A stretch of DNA of 64,000 bases from Cunninghamia lanceolata. Its lineage: Eukaryota; Streptophyta; Pinopsida; Cupressales; Cupressaceae. Under the pieces are notes generated by a model. The model was given only the letters and a program-made list of their open reading frames with translations. It was not told the origin of the DNA and did no database searches. Made by a program: the position numbers and the translations under genes. This document shows, one piece after another, positions 45,911 through 57,986 of this stretch (its first letter is position 1; each line of letters opens with the position of its first letter). Location: assembly GCA_027924645.1 (NCBI GenBank), contig BSBN01000040.1:3534001-3598000 (forward strand). The letters are read 5' to 3'.

Positions 45911-48578
45911 TGTTGGGTCTTTCTCTCTGAATCGGCAAAGGGTTTGCCAGTTCCAATGTACAGGCAGATTCGGCCAACAAATACAGGAGGTTGCGTGAGC
46001 TGCCTCCCCTTCACTTCTGGTTCTACCGCACCAAGGGGGGTATCCCTATAGCTAAAGATTTAACTTTGACTCACCCAATAGAAATATTTAGCTTTACAAA
46101 AATAGGCAGAATACTCTCATGTTTGGACCAAGATTTGCATGATAAATCACAAGGTTGGCAATGTTCTTGGACATATCTAACTGGTTAGGAATGAGAGTAT
46201 GTAGGGGTCCTATTTCTACTCCTACAAACTAATAGGTGGGAACTTTGAAAGGATTTGCTTTTTATGTTTTGGATGCAAGACAGGGGTTTTTGGATCATAA
46301 CTACTACACAAGGGCAGATCGGTGCCTATCTCAGGGCAAGGAGTCAACTAGACATATACAAGTGAATGATTTGCATTGGCATTCAAGTTTTAAGGGGCTA
46401 GATTAGTATTTGCCTTACAAACACCACCCAAGAATGAGTATTCAGCTATCTCTACTTACAAATATCCCTACTGCCATACATTCTTCTTCATACTTAACCT
46501 AAAACAGTTTAATCCACTCCTTGAATGGAAGTCAAAAGTTAAGCATGCAATATAGAAATCTATATCCTAGAATCTAAGTAACCCTTACCAACCAGATTCA
46601 AAAGAAGGGATGCATACAACAAATGGAGACAAACAACTAAACACATGCAAAGAAGCATTTTTCATATAAACATAACATGAAACTGAACATGTGTGCAAGG
46701 TGCATTCAAATGCAACTCATAAACTCACAAAAGAGTTAAAACAACCAAGAAATGCTCTGATCTTCGTTATTACCTCCAAAAAATGCCCAAGTTTTCAACA
46801 ACTAAAAAATGAGTGACATAGTCCTCTTATACAGCAAGAACGTGCCCTCAGCATTAAGTATAGGGTCATTTTAAAATGCTACCAGATACACTGCACCATG
46901 AGAATGGTGCCCAAAACATTCAATGCAATAGAGAGACAAAGAGGAAAGGAGCAGGTGAGATCGAGATGTGAGCCGCTGACTAAAGATTTTCTTCTTTAAT
47001 CAGGGAGTTGGCCTGTCAATCAAGACCAGGCCTCTACAAATTTTACCATTAATGGCCAACCTACCTGCAGCTTCTGGAAACACAACAGCTTGCATGCTTT
47101 GTAATTCTTCCCACCTTGAATGCAACTGCGAACTCAAGAAATCCTTTGCTGAAATTTTGAAATAGGTCCGTCGATTTCCTCCTCATCGCCAAGATCTACG
47201 GCTTCAAATCATGCTGAAAAGTCAACAACCAATGAAATTATGCCACGCAGGCACCCTTTTTCCATTGCTGACTTTTCCCTCTTCCATTTTACCTTTTTCA
47301 CCCATTTTTGCCTTTTTCACCTTCAAATCTTTATGTATGCAGTTGTATATACATACAACTGACTTGGACACATGGCAGCATCTGATTTGATCTCTATCGC
47401 TATGCCTTTGCATCTGTGGTTGCATACGAGATTGTATGCACATACAATCACCCCGCATACAAGGGTGGACCCCAAATCACCATGAAACAAATTTGAAAGC
47501 ACCATCGGGTCCGGCCTTGTATCCTACTCCTCTTGTATATCACCTTGTATATTGCACATACAACATGCAATATACATACAACCGTGGATTCCAACTCATT
47601 TATCAATTGGATTGAAATAACATTTGAATCCGGCATTATATCTACACCTTTGCATCTCACATTATATATCGTACATACAGTGTGCAATATACAACCCACG
47701 GAGCCTAGCCACTTATCTGCCACAACAAACTTCTCCTTTGACATCTAGGTTGTATGTGCACCTTTGTATATTGCATCGTATATTGCACACACATACAACC
47801 CATGGAACATACAACAGTGCGAGCCCCACCATGCTTGAACATCATTGACTTTGACTACTCCTACCTTGCATATTTCATTTGTATCTTTTTGTTGTATGTC
47901 TGATTGTATATTGGGAACATACAATCCTAATATACAACCACAGAACTCACCCATCTCACAAATGCAGCTAACTCCCTTGTCGTGTCTGCTTGTACATCAC
48001 CTTGTATATGCGGTTGTATATGCAATTGATATATACAACGCAACATATAAGGAAATGCCTTTGAATTTTCAATTACGCCCTTTGTATGTATGCCCGCCAG
48101 GTCTGATTTGATAAACTTTGAAGTCTAGGATTGCATGTTTTGCCTTGTATGTCTCCTTGTATATTGAACATACATACAATCCCCCTTTGCACATTCATGT
48201 GGGCCTGACCACCAATTTAACCTAATTTGAATATCTTTTGAGATCCGTCATTGTATCTTACCCATTGTATATCAAATATACAACAACGTGTACATGCAAA
48301 GCTTTACATACAAGCACAGAATCTAACCTAGAATATGCCATATACAACCTGATATGCATACAACAATGCATACAACTATTTTTTCACTTTTCTAAGCCGA
48401 ATGAACTTTTTTTCGGGTCTGGCCTTGTATATATGCATCTGCGGGTTAGATACAACGACCATATACAAAGATACATACAAACTTATAAAAGGCTGAGGGA
48501 CTTAGAAATTTGAGGGTTTAAATAAAAAGACCAATAGGTTTTCAAGCTCGAAACCCTAACCCTAGGTGGGTACCACCA
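45911..48578 (-). repeat. Element F 3' LTR (2.67 kb)
   Basis: Read on the plus strand it runs TGTTGGGTCTTTC to GGGTACCACCA. The part 47330-48490 holds the TTGTATAT/ATATACAA array. On the minus strand GTATAAGAGGAC near 46825 is a possible TATA box. Confidence 0.92.
47330..48490. repeat. Array of inverted TTGTATAT / ATATACAA motifs (copy in left LTR)
   Basis: About eleven clusters spaced roughly 80-140 bases, each with one or more TTGTAT(A/G)T motifs followed by ATACAA-type motifs in opposite orientation, separated by unlike spacers. Examples are GTTGTATATACATACAAC (47345) and GATTGTATGCACATACAATC (47430). Each cluster could fold into a hairpin. Confidence 0.85.
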
Positions 48579-48677
48579 TTGGCTTTGTCTCAGGGACGCA
48601 TGCCTCTTGCAGGCATGGCGAGAACTCCTAAACTCTGGGACGCAGACTAGGTGCTATATCCATTGGGCCACAGAGTC
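48579..48677 (-). other. tRNA-Arg-like relic next to the element F LTR
   Basis: From 48677 the minus strand reads GACTCTGTGGCCCAATGGAT, which closely follows the 5' half of plant tRNA-Arg(ACG) as I remember it, including the A-box form TGGCCCAATGG. Resemblance continues more weakly through an anticodon-arm-like GTCTGCG...CAGAG and a T-arm-like GGAGTTCTCGCC. The acceptor stem cannot close, so it is not a working tRNA. Confidence 0.55.
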
Positions 48678-50658
48678 AAACGCTGCACCAACCTGCATCA
48701 TAGATCACATTTTCAAACACTATTTTGGCGGCCCCGGGCAACCAAAAATTAAAAAACCATAATCTCCTCCTGCCAAATGTCCAATTCTGATCTAAACGAC
48801 CCCAACCACAATTGAAAACATCAACATAATTTGCCCACATGTTGATCTTGTCAATTACATACTTCACCATTTTTGAAAATTTGCCACTGACAGTATTGCC
48901 TCTGTCACTCTGTATCTCATAATTAGACACATAACCATACATACTAGAATATATTTCAACATTAGGCAACATATGTATGTTATATTCTTCAAACAACATA
49001 TCATCATATTGCATGTGGCATTCTTTACTATCTACCTGACTGTTGCACATTACCAGGCACTCATCCAGCTGATCCAGAAACTAAAAACATTCAAAATATA
49101 TGAGACCTTCAATGCCATTTATATCACTTATTGACATTGAAAACAAAACTTGATCCACACACCCATAGTTGCATACATCTGGTACAGCTGAAGCTGAATG
49201 TTCATTATCCACAGTATGCATATCAATATTTTCCTCACAAGAGCTGAAGATCTCTGATTCTAATTCATATGTCCCCTCTTCACAAACTGATGTAGCACCC
49301 AGGTCAGTTGTCTCCTCATATTCATCATCATCCTCAAAAAGAGGGTTAATTCTGCACCAATGAAGGTCATGACTCACAATGTTCAATGCATCTAAAGGCT
49401 CATCATAAAGGGGATTCATACTCATTGCAAAGGTCTCTGCTTCTTCTTCATGACAATCCAACTCTTTTTCAACATTACCAAATCTAGAGTCATAAGAAGA
49501 ACAAACCTGATCCATGAACTGATCATGGATATCATCTTTATCATCTGATTGCCCCACATACAAGATTTCTGCTACTTCAATGCAATCTGAAGCTAAATCA
49601 TCCATATCACTTTCCAGCCCTCTAATACTTCCTAATGAAACTGATATTGACTCTTGATCCATATGATCACAACCATGCACAACTAGATCATTTAAACATG
49701 AATGCTCCTTGCTTAGGACTGGCATATTAATATCACTTGAAAAATCATTATTATCAACTTCATTTGCTGGGAAAATCAAGGCATCCTCCTTTATGGCAAA
49801 TTCATCATTGCATTGGAATGATGCATAAACAGGGATAGTAGGGATGTGAGTGCTTTGACATTCATTTTCAACATATAAATTATATCTTTCATCAACATTG
49901 GGGGCCCTAGGGCAGTAAATATTTTCAGAGAAATAACCCTTGTGTATTCCATACCTCCAATTGTTTTCAATCTCTATTGCAAACTGGTGTGCCTGATGCA
50001 ATGTGGTGGGCTCCTTATCTCTCAATCTATAACTCATTTTCTTATCCAATGCTCCCAAATAGACAACTAGGCACAATGCATCATTAGGTCTCATACATTC
50101 TGGAATTATTTTCAATGCTTTCATAAATCTGAGGTTAAAGGCTGGAATTAACTCATCTTTTTCAATATGGATGTACATGAAATCACTGATAACTACATAT
50201 TCAGATATTCTTTCACCAAACTATTCTAGAAATGTAGATTTAAATTCTTGCCCAGAGCTGATAGAGTAGGCCGGAAGGTAGGAGAGCCATTCCCTTGCAT
50301 CTTCATCTAGAGATTGAACAAAGAATCTCATAACTACATCTTCATGGTCAACCTCAAAGTCATCTATTACATTTCTAAATTGTTGCAAGTGTCTCTCAGC
50401 TGATTCATCCTTTACACCACTGAACTTAGGCAAATACTTTCTAATCTTAGATGGAAAAGCATTTGGATAACCACAAATGCCATTGAAATTTATGGGCTTA
50501 TATCTATCAATACTGAAACTTCTTTTATTACATGGTTGGGATTGATCACTATACATTGTTGCATTTGACACCTCACAAGGGTGCAGGGGCTCATAATACA
50601 TTTTATATGCCTTTTGCAACCCTCCTCTCAACTCAGATATCCTTTTACAACAATGACC
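48676..50658 (-). pseudogene. Element F gag
   Basis: One minus-strand frame from about 50658 to 48676 with only two in-frame stops, TAG at 50221 and 49081. It includes the retrotransposon gag core: IRKYLPKFSGVKDESAERHL, FEVDHEDVVMRFFVQSLDED, AREWLSYLPAYSIS, FGERISEYVVISDF, then LHQAHQFAIEIEN. An acidic region of about 250 residues follows with D/E-rich text and no zinc knuckle. The last part ends FNFWLPGAAKIVFENVIYDA. No ATG is needed near the left end, so the true start is uncertain; a stop lies upstream at about 50659. It would form particles but has no enzymes. Confidence 0.75.
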
Positions 50659-50659
50659 T

Positions 50660-51168
50660 TAGGCCTTTACAATATAAACTGCTATTTCAAATTTCCTAAA
50701 GTCCTCTAAATGAGTCTTTTCAACAACATTGCATACTTCACTTGAAAATATAAACTATATGCTCAACAAATACCAAAGCATGCAAGTTTCACAAAAATTT
50801 CCCTTTTAACTAGTGCTACTTCACCAAATAGGGATCTTTTAAAACTTATACATCATGTTTTTTGAAAACCAAAACATGTGAAAATACCTAGATATGTTGT
50901 AGCTGCTGCAAATTCCTTTCCCTGACTGATTTGTATGAAAATATAACAAATCTTTGTATTCTTTATCAGGTTCTTTTTGTGCAGAGTTGTCACCTCCTTG
51001 GCAGAGGAATGAGCTTCAAATAACATGAAGCTGAAAATCCATTTCTTTCTTTTCTGGGTCCTCCAACAGCAGAGCCACACATAAAACTTTAAGTTTGTTG
51101 CAACAAGGCACTTCCAGGTCTGATTCTTCAATCTTTTAGACTCACACCTTTATGGATATCACATTACA
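50660..51168 (-). other. Leader of element F
   Basis: About 500 bases between primer site and gag, AT-rich, with no recognisable gene. Confidence 0.5.
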
Positions 51169-51186
51169 TCCCTAGCAGAGTCGCCA
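51169..51186 (-). other. Primer binding site of element F (tRNA-Arg type)
   Basis: On the minus strand TGGCGACTCTGCTAGGGA lies three bases inside the LTR. It differs at two positions (both C/T or G/A) from the complement of the 3' end of plant tRNA-Arg(ACG), TGGCGACTCCGCTGGGGA, as I remember it. Ogre/Tat-like elements are known to use tRNA-Arg. Confidence 0.75.
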
Positions 51187-51189
51187 CTT

Positions 51190-53855
51190 TGTTAGGTCTT
51201 TCTCTCTAGATTGGCAAAGGGTTTGCCAGTTCTAATGCATAGGCAGATTCGGCCAACAAATATAGGAGGTTGCGTGAGCTGCCTCTCCTTCACTTCTAGT
51301 TTTGATGCACCAAGGGGGTATCCCTATAGCTAAATATTTAACTTTGACTCACCCAATAGAAAGATTTAGCTTTACAACAACAGGCAGAATACTCTCATGT
51401 TTGGACCAAGATTTGCATGATAAATCACAAGGTTGGCAGTGTTCTTGGACATATCTAACTGGTTAGGAATGAGAGTATGCAGGGGTCCCATTTCTACTCC
51501 TACAAACTAATAGGTTGGAACTTTGAAAGGATTTGTTTTTATGTTTTGGATGCAAGACAAGGGTTTTTGGATCATAACTACTACATAAGGGCAGACCGGT
51601 GCCTATCTCAGGGCAAGGAGTCAACTAGACGTACACAAGTGAATGATTTGCACTGGCATTCAAGTTTCAAGGGGCTGGATTAGTATTTGCCTTACAAACA
51701 CCACCCAAGAATGAGTATTTAGCTATCTCTACTTACAAATATCCCTGTTGCCATACATTCTTCTTCATACTTAACCTAAAATAGTTTAATCCACTCCTTG
51801 AATAGAAGTCAAAAGTTAAGCATGCAATATAGAAATCTATATCCTAGAATCTAAGTAACCCTTAGCAACCATATTCAAAAGAAGGGATGCATACAACAAA
51901 TGGAGACAAACAGCTAAACACATGCAAAGAAGTATTTTTCATATAAACATAACATGAAATTGAACATGTGTGCAAGGTGCATTCAAATGCAACTCATAAA
52001 CTCACAAAAGAGATAGAACAGCCAAGAAATGCTCTGATCTTCGTTATTTCCTCCAAAAAATTGCCCAAGTCTTCAACAACTAAAAAATGAGTGACACAGT
52101 CCTCTTATACTGCAAGAACGTGCCCTCAGCATTAAGTACAGGGTCATTTCAAAATGCTTCGAGATACACTGCACCATGAGAATGGCACCGAAAACATTCA
52201 ATGCAGGAAAGAGACAAAGAGGAAAGGAGCAGGTGAGATAGGGATGTGAGCCGCCGACTGAAGATTTTCTTCTTTAATCAAGTAGTTGGCCCGTCAATCA
52301 AGACCAGGCCTCTACAAATTTTGTCATTAATGGCCAACCTACCCGCAACTTCTGGAAATACAATGGCTTGCATGCTTTGCAATTCTTCCCGCCTAGAATG
52401 CAGCTGCGAACTCAGGAAATCCTTCGCTAAAATTTTGAAACAAGGCTGTCGATTTCCTCCTCATCGCCAAGATCTATGGCTTCAAATCATGCTAAAAAGT
52501 CAACAACCAATGAAAGTATGCCATGCAGGTGCCCTTTTTCCATCGCTGACTTTTCCCTCTTCCATTTTACCTTTTTCACCCATTTTTATCTTTTTCAACT
52601 TCAAATCTTTGTATATGCAGTTGTATATACATACAACTGACTTAGACACGTGGCAGCATCTGATTTGATCTCTATCACTATGCCTTTGCATCTGTGGTTG
52701 CATACGAGATTGTATATACATACAATCACCTCGTATAAGGGTGGACCCCAAATCACCATGAAACAAATTTGAAAGCACCATCAAGTCCGGCCTTGTATCC
52801 TACTCCTCTTGTATATCAGCTTGTATATTGCACATACAATGTGCAATATACATACAACCACGGATTTCAACTCATTTATCAATCGGATTGAAATAACATT
52901 CGAATCTAGCGTTGTATCTACACCTTTGCATCTCACATTGTATATCACACATACAATGTGCAATATACAACCCGCAGACCCCAGCCACTTATCCACCACA
53001 ACAAACTTCTCCTTTTGCATCTGGGTTGTATGTGTGCCTTTGTATATTGCATCGTATATCACACACACATACAACCCACAGAACATATAACAGTGCAGGC
53101 CCCACCATGCTTGAACATCATTGACTTTGACCGCTCCCGCCTTGCATATTTCATTTGTATCTTTTCGTTGCATGTCCGATTGTATATTGGGAACATACAA
53201 TCCCAATATACAACCACGAAACTCACCCATCTCACAAATATAGCTAACTCCCTGGCCGCGTCCGCTTGTACATCACCTTGTAGATGCGGTTGTATATGCA
53301 ATTGATATATACAATGCAACATACAAGGAAATGCCTTTGACTTTTCAATCACGCCCTTTGTATGTATGCCTGCTAGGACTGATTTGATAAACTTTGAAGT
53401 CTGGGATTGCATTTTTTGCCTTGTATGTCTCCTTGTATATTGAACATACATACAATCCCCCTTTGCACATTCCTATGGACCCAACCACCAATTTAACCCA
53501 ATTTGAATATCTTTTGAGATCAGTCATTGTATCTTACCCATTGTATATCAAATATACAACAACCTGTACATGCAAAGCTTTACATACAAGCATGGAATCT
53601 AACCTAGAATATGCCATATACAACCCTATATACATACAATGATGTATACAACTGATTTTTAACTTTTCTGAAGCTGAATGAACTTCTTTTCGGGTCTGAC
53701 CTTGTATATATGCATCTGTGGGTTAGATACAATAGCCATATACAAAGATACATACAAACTTATAAAAGGCCGAGGGACTTAGAAATTTGAGGGTTTAAAT
53801 AAAAAGACCAATAGGTTTTCAAGCTCAAAACCCTAACCCTAGGTGGGCACCACCA
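51190..53855 (-). repeat. Element F 5' LTR (2.67 kb)
   Basis: Second LTR copy, TGTTAGGTCTTTC to GGGCACCACCA on the plus strand. It holds the second copy of the TTGTATAT/ATATACAA array at about 52610-53760. On the minus strand GTATAAGAGGAC near 52105 is a possible TATA box. On the plus strand TTATAAAAGGC near 53760 is another candidate. Confidence 0.92.
52610..53760. repeat. TTGTATAT / ATATACAA array (copy in right LTR)
   Basis: Same order of clusters and spacers as in the left LTR, with scattered substitutions. Most TTGTAT and ATACAA cores are kept in both. Confidence 0.85.
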
Positions 53856-55704
53856 CCAGGTACTTTATCTAGTATACCCATTTATATTTTAATAGATATT
53901 GGTGCCATAGAAAACTTTATTTCACCTAGATTAGCTAGTAAAATGTCTAGAAGAGTTGGTTATATGGAAAAATCATGGGTTGTTGAATACACAAACTAGA
54001 CAAGAGCTAGGGTGGACTAATGTTTATTTGAAGCAAGGGTTGAACTTCCTACTTTTCTACGGATGTCAATTTGTATGTAGCTCCCTTAGGGTCTTATGAT
54101 GTCATCTTAGGGATGAATTGGTTATGGAGGCATAGGGCTAAGGTTGATTGTCATGCAAAAACTATGGAATGCTTAGATGATCTTAGAAACTAGGTAACTT
54201 TACAAGGGACACCTAGAGAAGTTAAGTTGCGATAGATCTTAGCTATTCAGATGCATAGGGAAAAGAAGAAGGGTTGTCAACTCTTTGTGGTAAAAATAGA
54301 AAAAATTGAGGAGTGTGAAGTTGAGGATAGAGAAATAGAAAATGTGGAAAGGACGGATATGGAGAAATACCCTATCCTTAGAGATTTTGCGGATGTATTT
54401 CCATAAGAATTACCAGGATTACCTCCCAAAAGAGTGTTTGATTTCTCCATTGACCTTATTCCAGGATCAAAACATATCTCCAAGGTACCATATAGAATGA
54501 TGACAACTAAATTGATGGAGTTAAAATATCAGTTGGAAGAATTGTTGTCCAAAGGATTAATAAGGCCAAGTGTTTCACCTTGGGGAGTGCCAGTGATCTT
54601 CGTCAAGAAGAAGGATGGAACATTGTGATTGTGTATAGATTACTAGATGCGCAATAAAGCAACAATGAAGAATAAGTATCTATTGCCACGTATTGATGAT
54701 CTCTTTGATCAGATGCGAGGTGCAACTGTGTTTTCCAAAATTGATCTAAGGTTAGGATATCACCAGTTGAGAATCAAGGATGAAGACATCTCTAAGACTA
54801 CTTTCAAAACAAGGTATGGCCATTATGAGTTTATAGTCTTACCTATTGGGTTAACAAATGCACCTGCAGCATTCATGAACCTTATGAATAGTGTATTTAG
54901 AGACTGCTTGGATAAATTTGTTTTGGTCTTCTTGGATGATATTTTTATTTACTCCAAGAATGAAGAGGAACATCTTCAACATTTGGAAATGGTACTCCAA
55001 TGTCTAAGAGAGCATAAGTTGTACGGGAAACTTTCCAAGTGTACTTTCTTTCAAAAAGAAGTATAGTATTTGGGCCATTTGATTTCAACCAAAAGGATTG
55101 AATTTGATCCAGCCAAGATCAAAGCAATACTTGAGTGGCCAGTGCCAAAGAATGTTTTTGAAGTAAGAAGTTTCATGGGTTTGGCTGGGTATTACCATAA
55201 GTTTGTGAAAAACTTTTCTAGTGTAGATTTTCCTATCACATCTCTTCAGAGGAAAGGGCAAAAGTATGATTGGACTGAAAAATGTCAAGAGGCATTTGAT
55301 CTCCTAAAGAAGAAGTTGACCATGGCTCCAATTTTGAAAGTGCCAGATCCAGAAGGTAATTTTGTAGTAATCACAGATGCATCAGGAGAAGGTCTAGGTG
55401 GAGTATTGATGAAAGGAGGGCAAGTCATTACATATGAGTCAAGGAAGATAAAGCCTTATGAACAAAATTATGCTTCACATGATTTGGAGTTAGCAGGAGT
55501 AGTTCATGCATTGCAGATGTGGAGACACTATCTGATGGGTAAACCTTTTGAACTGAAAATAGACCATCATGGTTTGAAGTATCTATTTACACAACCTAAT
55601 CTTAATGCAAGGCAAAGAAGGTGGTTAGAATTGATATCAGACTATGATTTTGACATTAACTACATCAAGGGAAAGGAAAACAGAGTTGCTGATGCCTTAA
55701 GTTG
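53856..55704 (+). pseudogene. Element C protease, reverse transcriptase and RNase H
   Basis: The protease reads IPIYILIDIGAIENFISPRLA, where D-T-G-A has become D-I-G-A. The RT starts near 54380 (FADVFP, stop, [17 protein letters not shown]): [18 protein letters not shown], then two stops where LRLCIDYRQ is expected, [51 protein letters not shown]. The RNase H region has [40 protein letters not shown] and [13 protein letters not shown]. Stops at 54626, 54641, 55064 and 55703 are TGA or TAG. They fit CGA, CAG and similar codons after C-to-T change. RT copies element RNA to DNA; this copy is dead. Confidence 0.88.
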
Positions 55705-56442
55705 AAGAAGGCATATATCTTCTTTGGTAGTAATTCAAACAGACTTCAAAAGTTGAGTATTGCAAGGATCCAAGGGTGACAAGTTCTATGAACAAATCAA
55801 GCAAGCACTCTCGAGAGATTTGCAAGATAGGAGGTATGTATGATTTAGTTTTGAACCAAATGGATTATTGAGATTTAATGGAATAATTTATGTACCTGAT
55901 GTTGGTGAACTAAGGAGCTTAGTATGGAAAGAAGTTCATAATGCACCATACTCAGGGCATCCTGGTGTCACCAAGATGTTAGCCGATGTAAAGCCATTAT
56001 ATTTCTAGAAGGGGATGAAAGGGGATGCCGCAAGATTTGTGGCAAGTTGTTTAGAATGTTAGAGAGTAAAAGTAGAACATCATCATCTTATAGGTTTACT
56101 ATATCCTCATGATATACCAGAAAGTAAGTGGTAGGTTATTAGCATGGATTTTGTGCAAGGTCTTCCAATGTCAAGGAATAAGCACAATGCCATTCTAGTG
56201 GTCGTAGATAAGCTTACTAAGGTAGTGCATTTCATACCAGGTAATCTTTCAGATGGAGCTCCAATAATAGATCGAAAGTTTATTTAGGAGGTGTTTAGAT
56301 TGCATGGGATTCCTGAAAAGATTATTTCTAACAGGGATGCTCATGTAACTTCTAGGTTTTGGATTTTCTTCTCTAGGAACTTAGTTAAATATAAGTTCAA
56401 CTTATCATCTGGAAATAGATGGGCAAACAAAAAGAGTAAACC
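55705..56442 (+). pseudogene. Element C integrase, first part
   Basis: Zinc-binding region HNAPYSGHPGVTKMLADVKP followed by CLEC-stop-RVK (HHCC type). The catalytic core follows: ISMDFVQGLPMSRN, AILVVVDKLTKVVHFIP, FRLHGIPEKIISNRDAHVTS. The usual second Asp (SDRDA) reads Asn. Stops at LYF-stop-KGM (TGG expected) and FI-stop-EVF (CAG expected). The frame is cut inside DGQTKRVN by element G. Confidence 0.82.
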
Positions 56443-57657
56443 TGTTAGACTTAGGGCAGACAACTGAGAGGGGGGGTGAATCAGTTGTGCAAAATTTTCT
56501 CCAATTAAACACTTAAATCTTCTTAGTGATTAGCAGTATATTAATCATGAACCATAATGCATTCAAATCAAGAGTAGAAACACATCAACACATAAGACAC
56601 CAAGATTTTGATCACGAGGTGATTAACCCAAGATTGTATTCTCTGTTAGAAGAATAGAAAGAACAAAATGGCACATGCCAATTAGGGCTTACTACCTAAG
56701 CACACTGCTCACAAGAGGCTCATTGCCTATAAGAGACATACTATCTACAAAGAAATAAATGTCACATACATGAACTGGAGAATAGCATCTTCACCATGCT
56801 TGAATCAGTTTTATTTAAGCCCAATACTGCTGCTCTACCTTTTGCTCTCCTCCTCGCTACAACACTCTCATCACCACTAGGACTTGTTCAAACTAACCTC
56901 GCAATCCCTTATTTATACAAGGCATCAAATTAGGAATGATCATCTAAGTCGGCAAACATTCATGAGATCATCCGCAAGATGCATAACTCATCCGGTCAGC
57001 CTGTCTCAGGAAGAACACCATCATCCGAAAGTTACACTCCAATTGCAAGCTTCAACTTCAATGCAGACCACCAACACAAACTGGACATGATCCAAAGACC
57101 TCCACAAGCTTGCCTAAATCACCAAGAACATCCACACTTTTTCTGCTTACTGAAATCCTTCTCTCCTTCATCTGAAACCTCAAGAACATAGTTTGTCATT
57201 ACTGTCACAAAAGAATAGATGCTTTTAGACCTTCAAACCAAGAACCAATCGAGTTGATACACCACAAAGACTTCCTCAGCACTCCCTTAAATCTGTAGAA
57301 TAGGAAACTTCATTTCTGGATCTCACTGGACCTTTCTTGTCACACTCTATCACCTCTAAACACCTACTAGAACCGGTTTTACTTGAGCGGCCACAATTTC
57401 TTCATATCTTCATGTGGACCTCTGAAATATTTACTGGATCACCTACAGACACATATCTATAAACCCTTTAATCCATATCCTCTGATCCTCATCCTATCTT
57501 GGACTTTTGCCTTACTGTCATCACTGTTCTTCACTATTCCTGATTGAGACTAATTTTCTCAATATCCTCAGCTCACGGCTCATCCAAACCTTATCATTAA
57601 TGCAACAAGAGTATGTTGACATCAATGACAACACTAGTTAGGCCCATACTTGCAACA
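56443..57657 (-). repeat. Element G 3' LTR (1215 bp)
   Basis: TGTTAGACTTAGGG to ACTTGCAACA on the plus strand. It is 26 bp shorter than the other LTR because a segment near 56610, between GATTTTGA and GATTAACCC, is missing. Confidence 0.93.
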
Positions 57658-57672
57658 ATCTCCCCCTTTGTC
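57658..57672 (-). other. Polypurine tract of element G
   Basis: GACAAAGGGGGAGAT on the minus strand, directly before the 3' LTR. Further CTCCCCCT-type tracts at about 57740-57910 repeat the purine-rich pattern. Confidence 0.75.
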
Positions 57673-57986
57673 ATTGATGGCAACATAAGATGTGAAAAAC
57701 TATTTTAACCATCAAGTCAAGAACTTCTTCTTACTGTCACAGCTCCCCCTATCTGCAAAAACCATTCACATGTCTTCTCTCCCTTTACTGCTCCCCCTTT
57801 GATTAGCAACCACTTGTTTTTCACCATGTCTTCTCTCCCCCTTGACATCAACGGCAAAGGGCACATACTTGTAATTCCAACACTTTAGAATCATACCTGC
57901 TGCTCCCCCTGAGTAGCAGCTCCTCATCAATCCAGATCACAAGATATGACTGTGATATCCACCGGACTAATGCACCTCAGTGCACC

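Larger units (their letters stand above)
45911..53855 (-). mobile_element. Element F: non-autonomous gag-only LTR retrotransposon, tRNA-Arg primed
   Basis: LTRs 45911-48578 and 51190-53855 are flanked by the 5-bp duplication CCAGG (45906-45910 and 53856-53860). The orientation is minus: gag is on the minus strand and a tRNA-Arg-type primer site adjoins the right LTR. The inside (48579-51189) is only 2.6 kb, shorter than one LTR, and holds gag but no protease, RT or integrase. A tRNA-Arg-like relic lies beside the left LTR. It sits between gag and protease of element C. Confidence 0.92.

Noticed and set aside
47330..48490. CRISPR-like look of repeated motifs with unlike spacers
   Set aside because: Motifs are short, degenerate and in both orientations, spacing varies, the sequence lies in a eukaryotic LTR, and no cas-like gene is near.
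48551..48566. Interstitial telomere
   Set aside because: Only about two CCCTAA units, present identically in both LTRs, so it is part of the LTR sequence.
48579..48677. Functional tRNA-Arg gene
   Set aside because: The 3' half departs strongly from a tRNA, and no sequence can close the acceptor stem.
52500..53530. Cysteine/isoleucine/tyrosine-rich frames on both strands in the element F LTR
   Set aside because: They come from reading through the TTGTATAT/ATATACAA array and appear on both strands alike.
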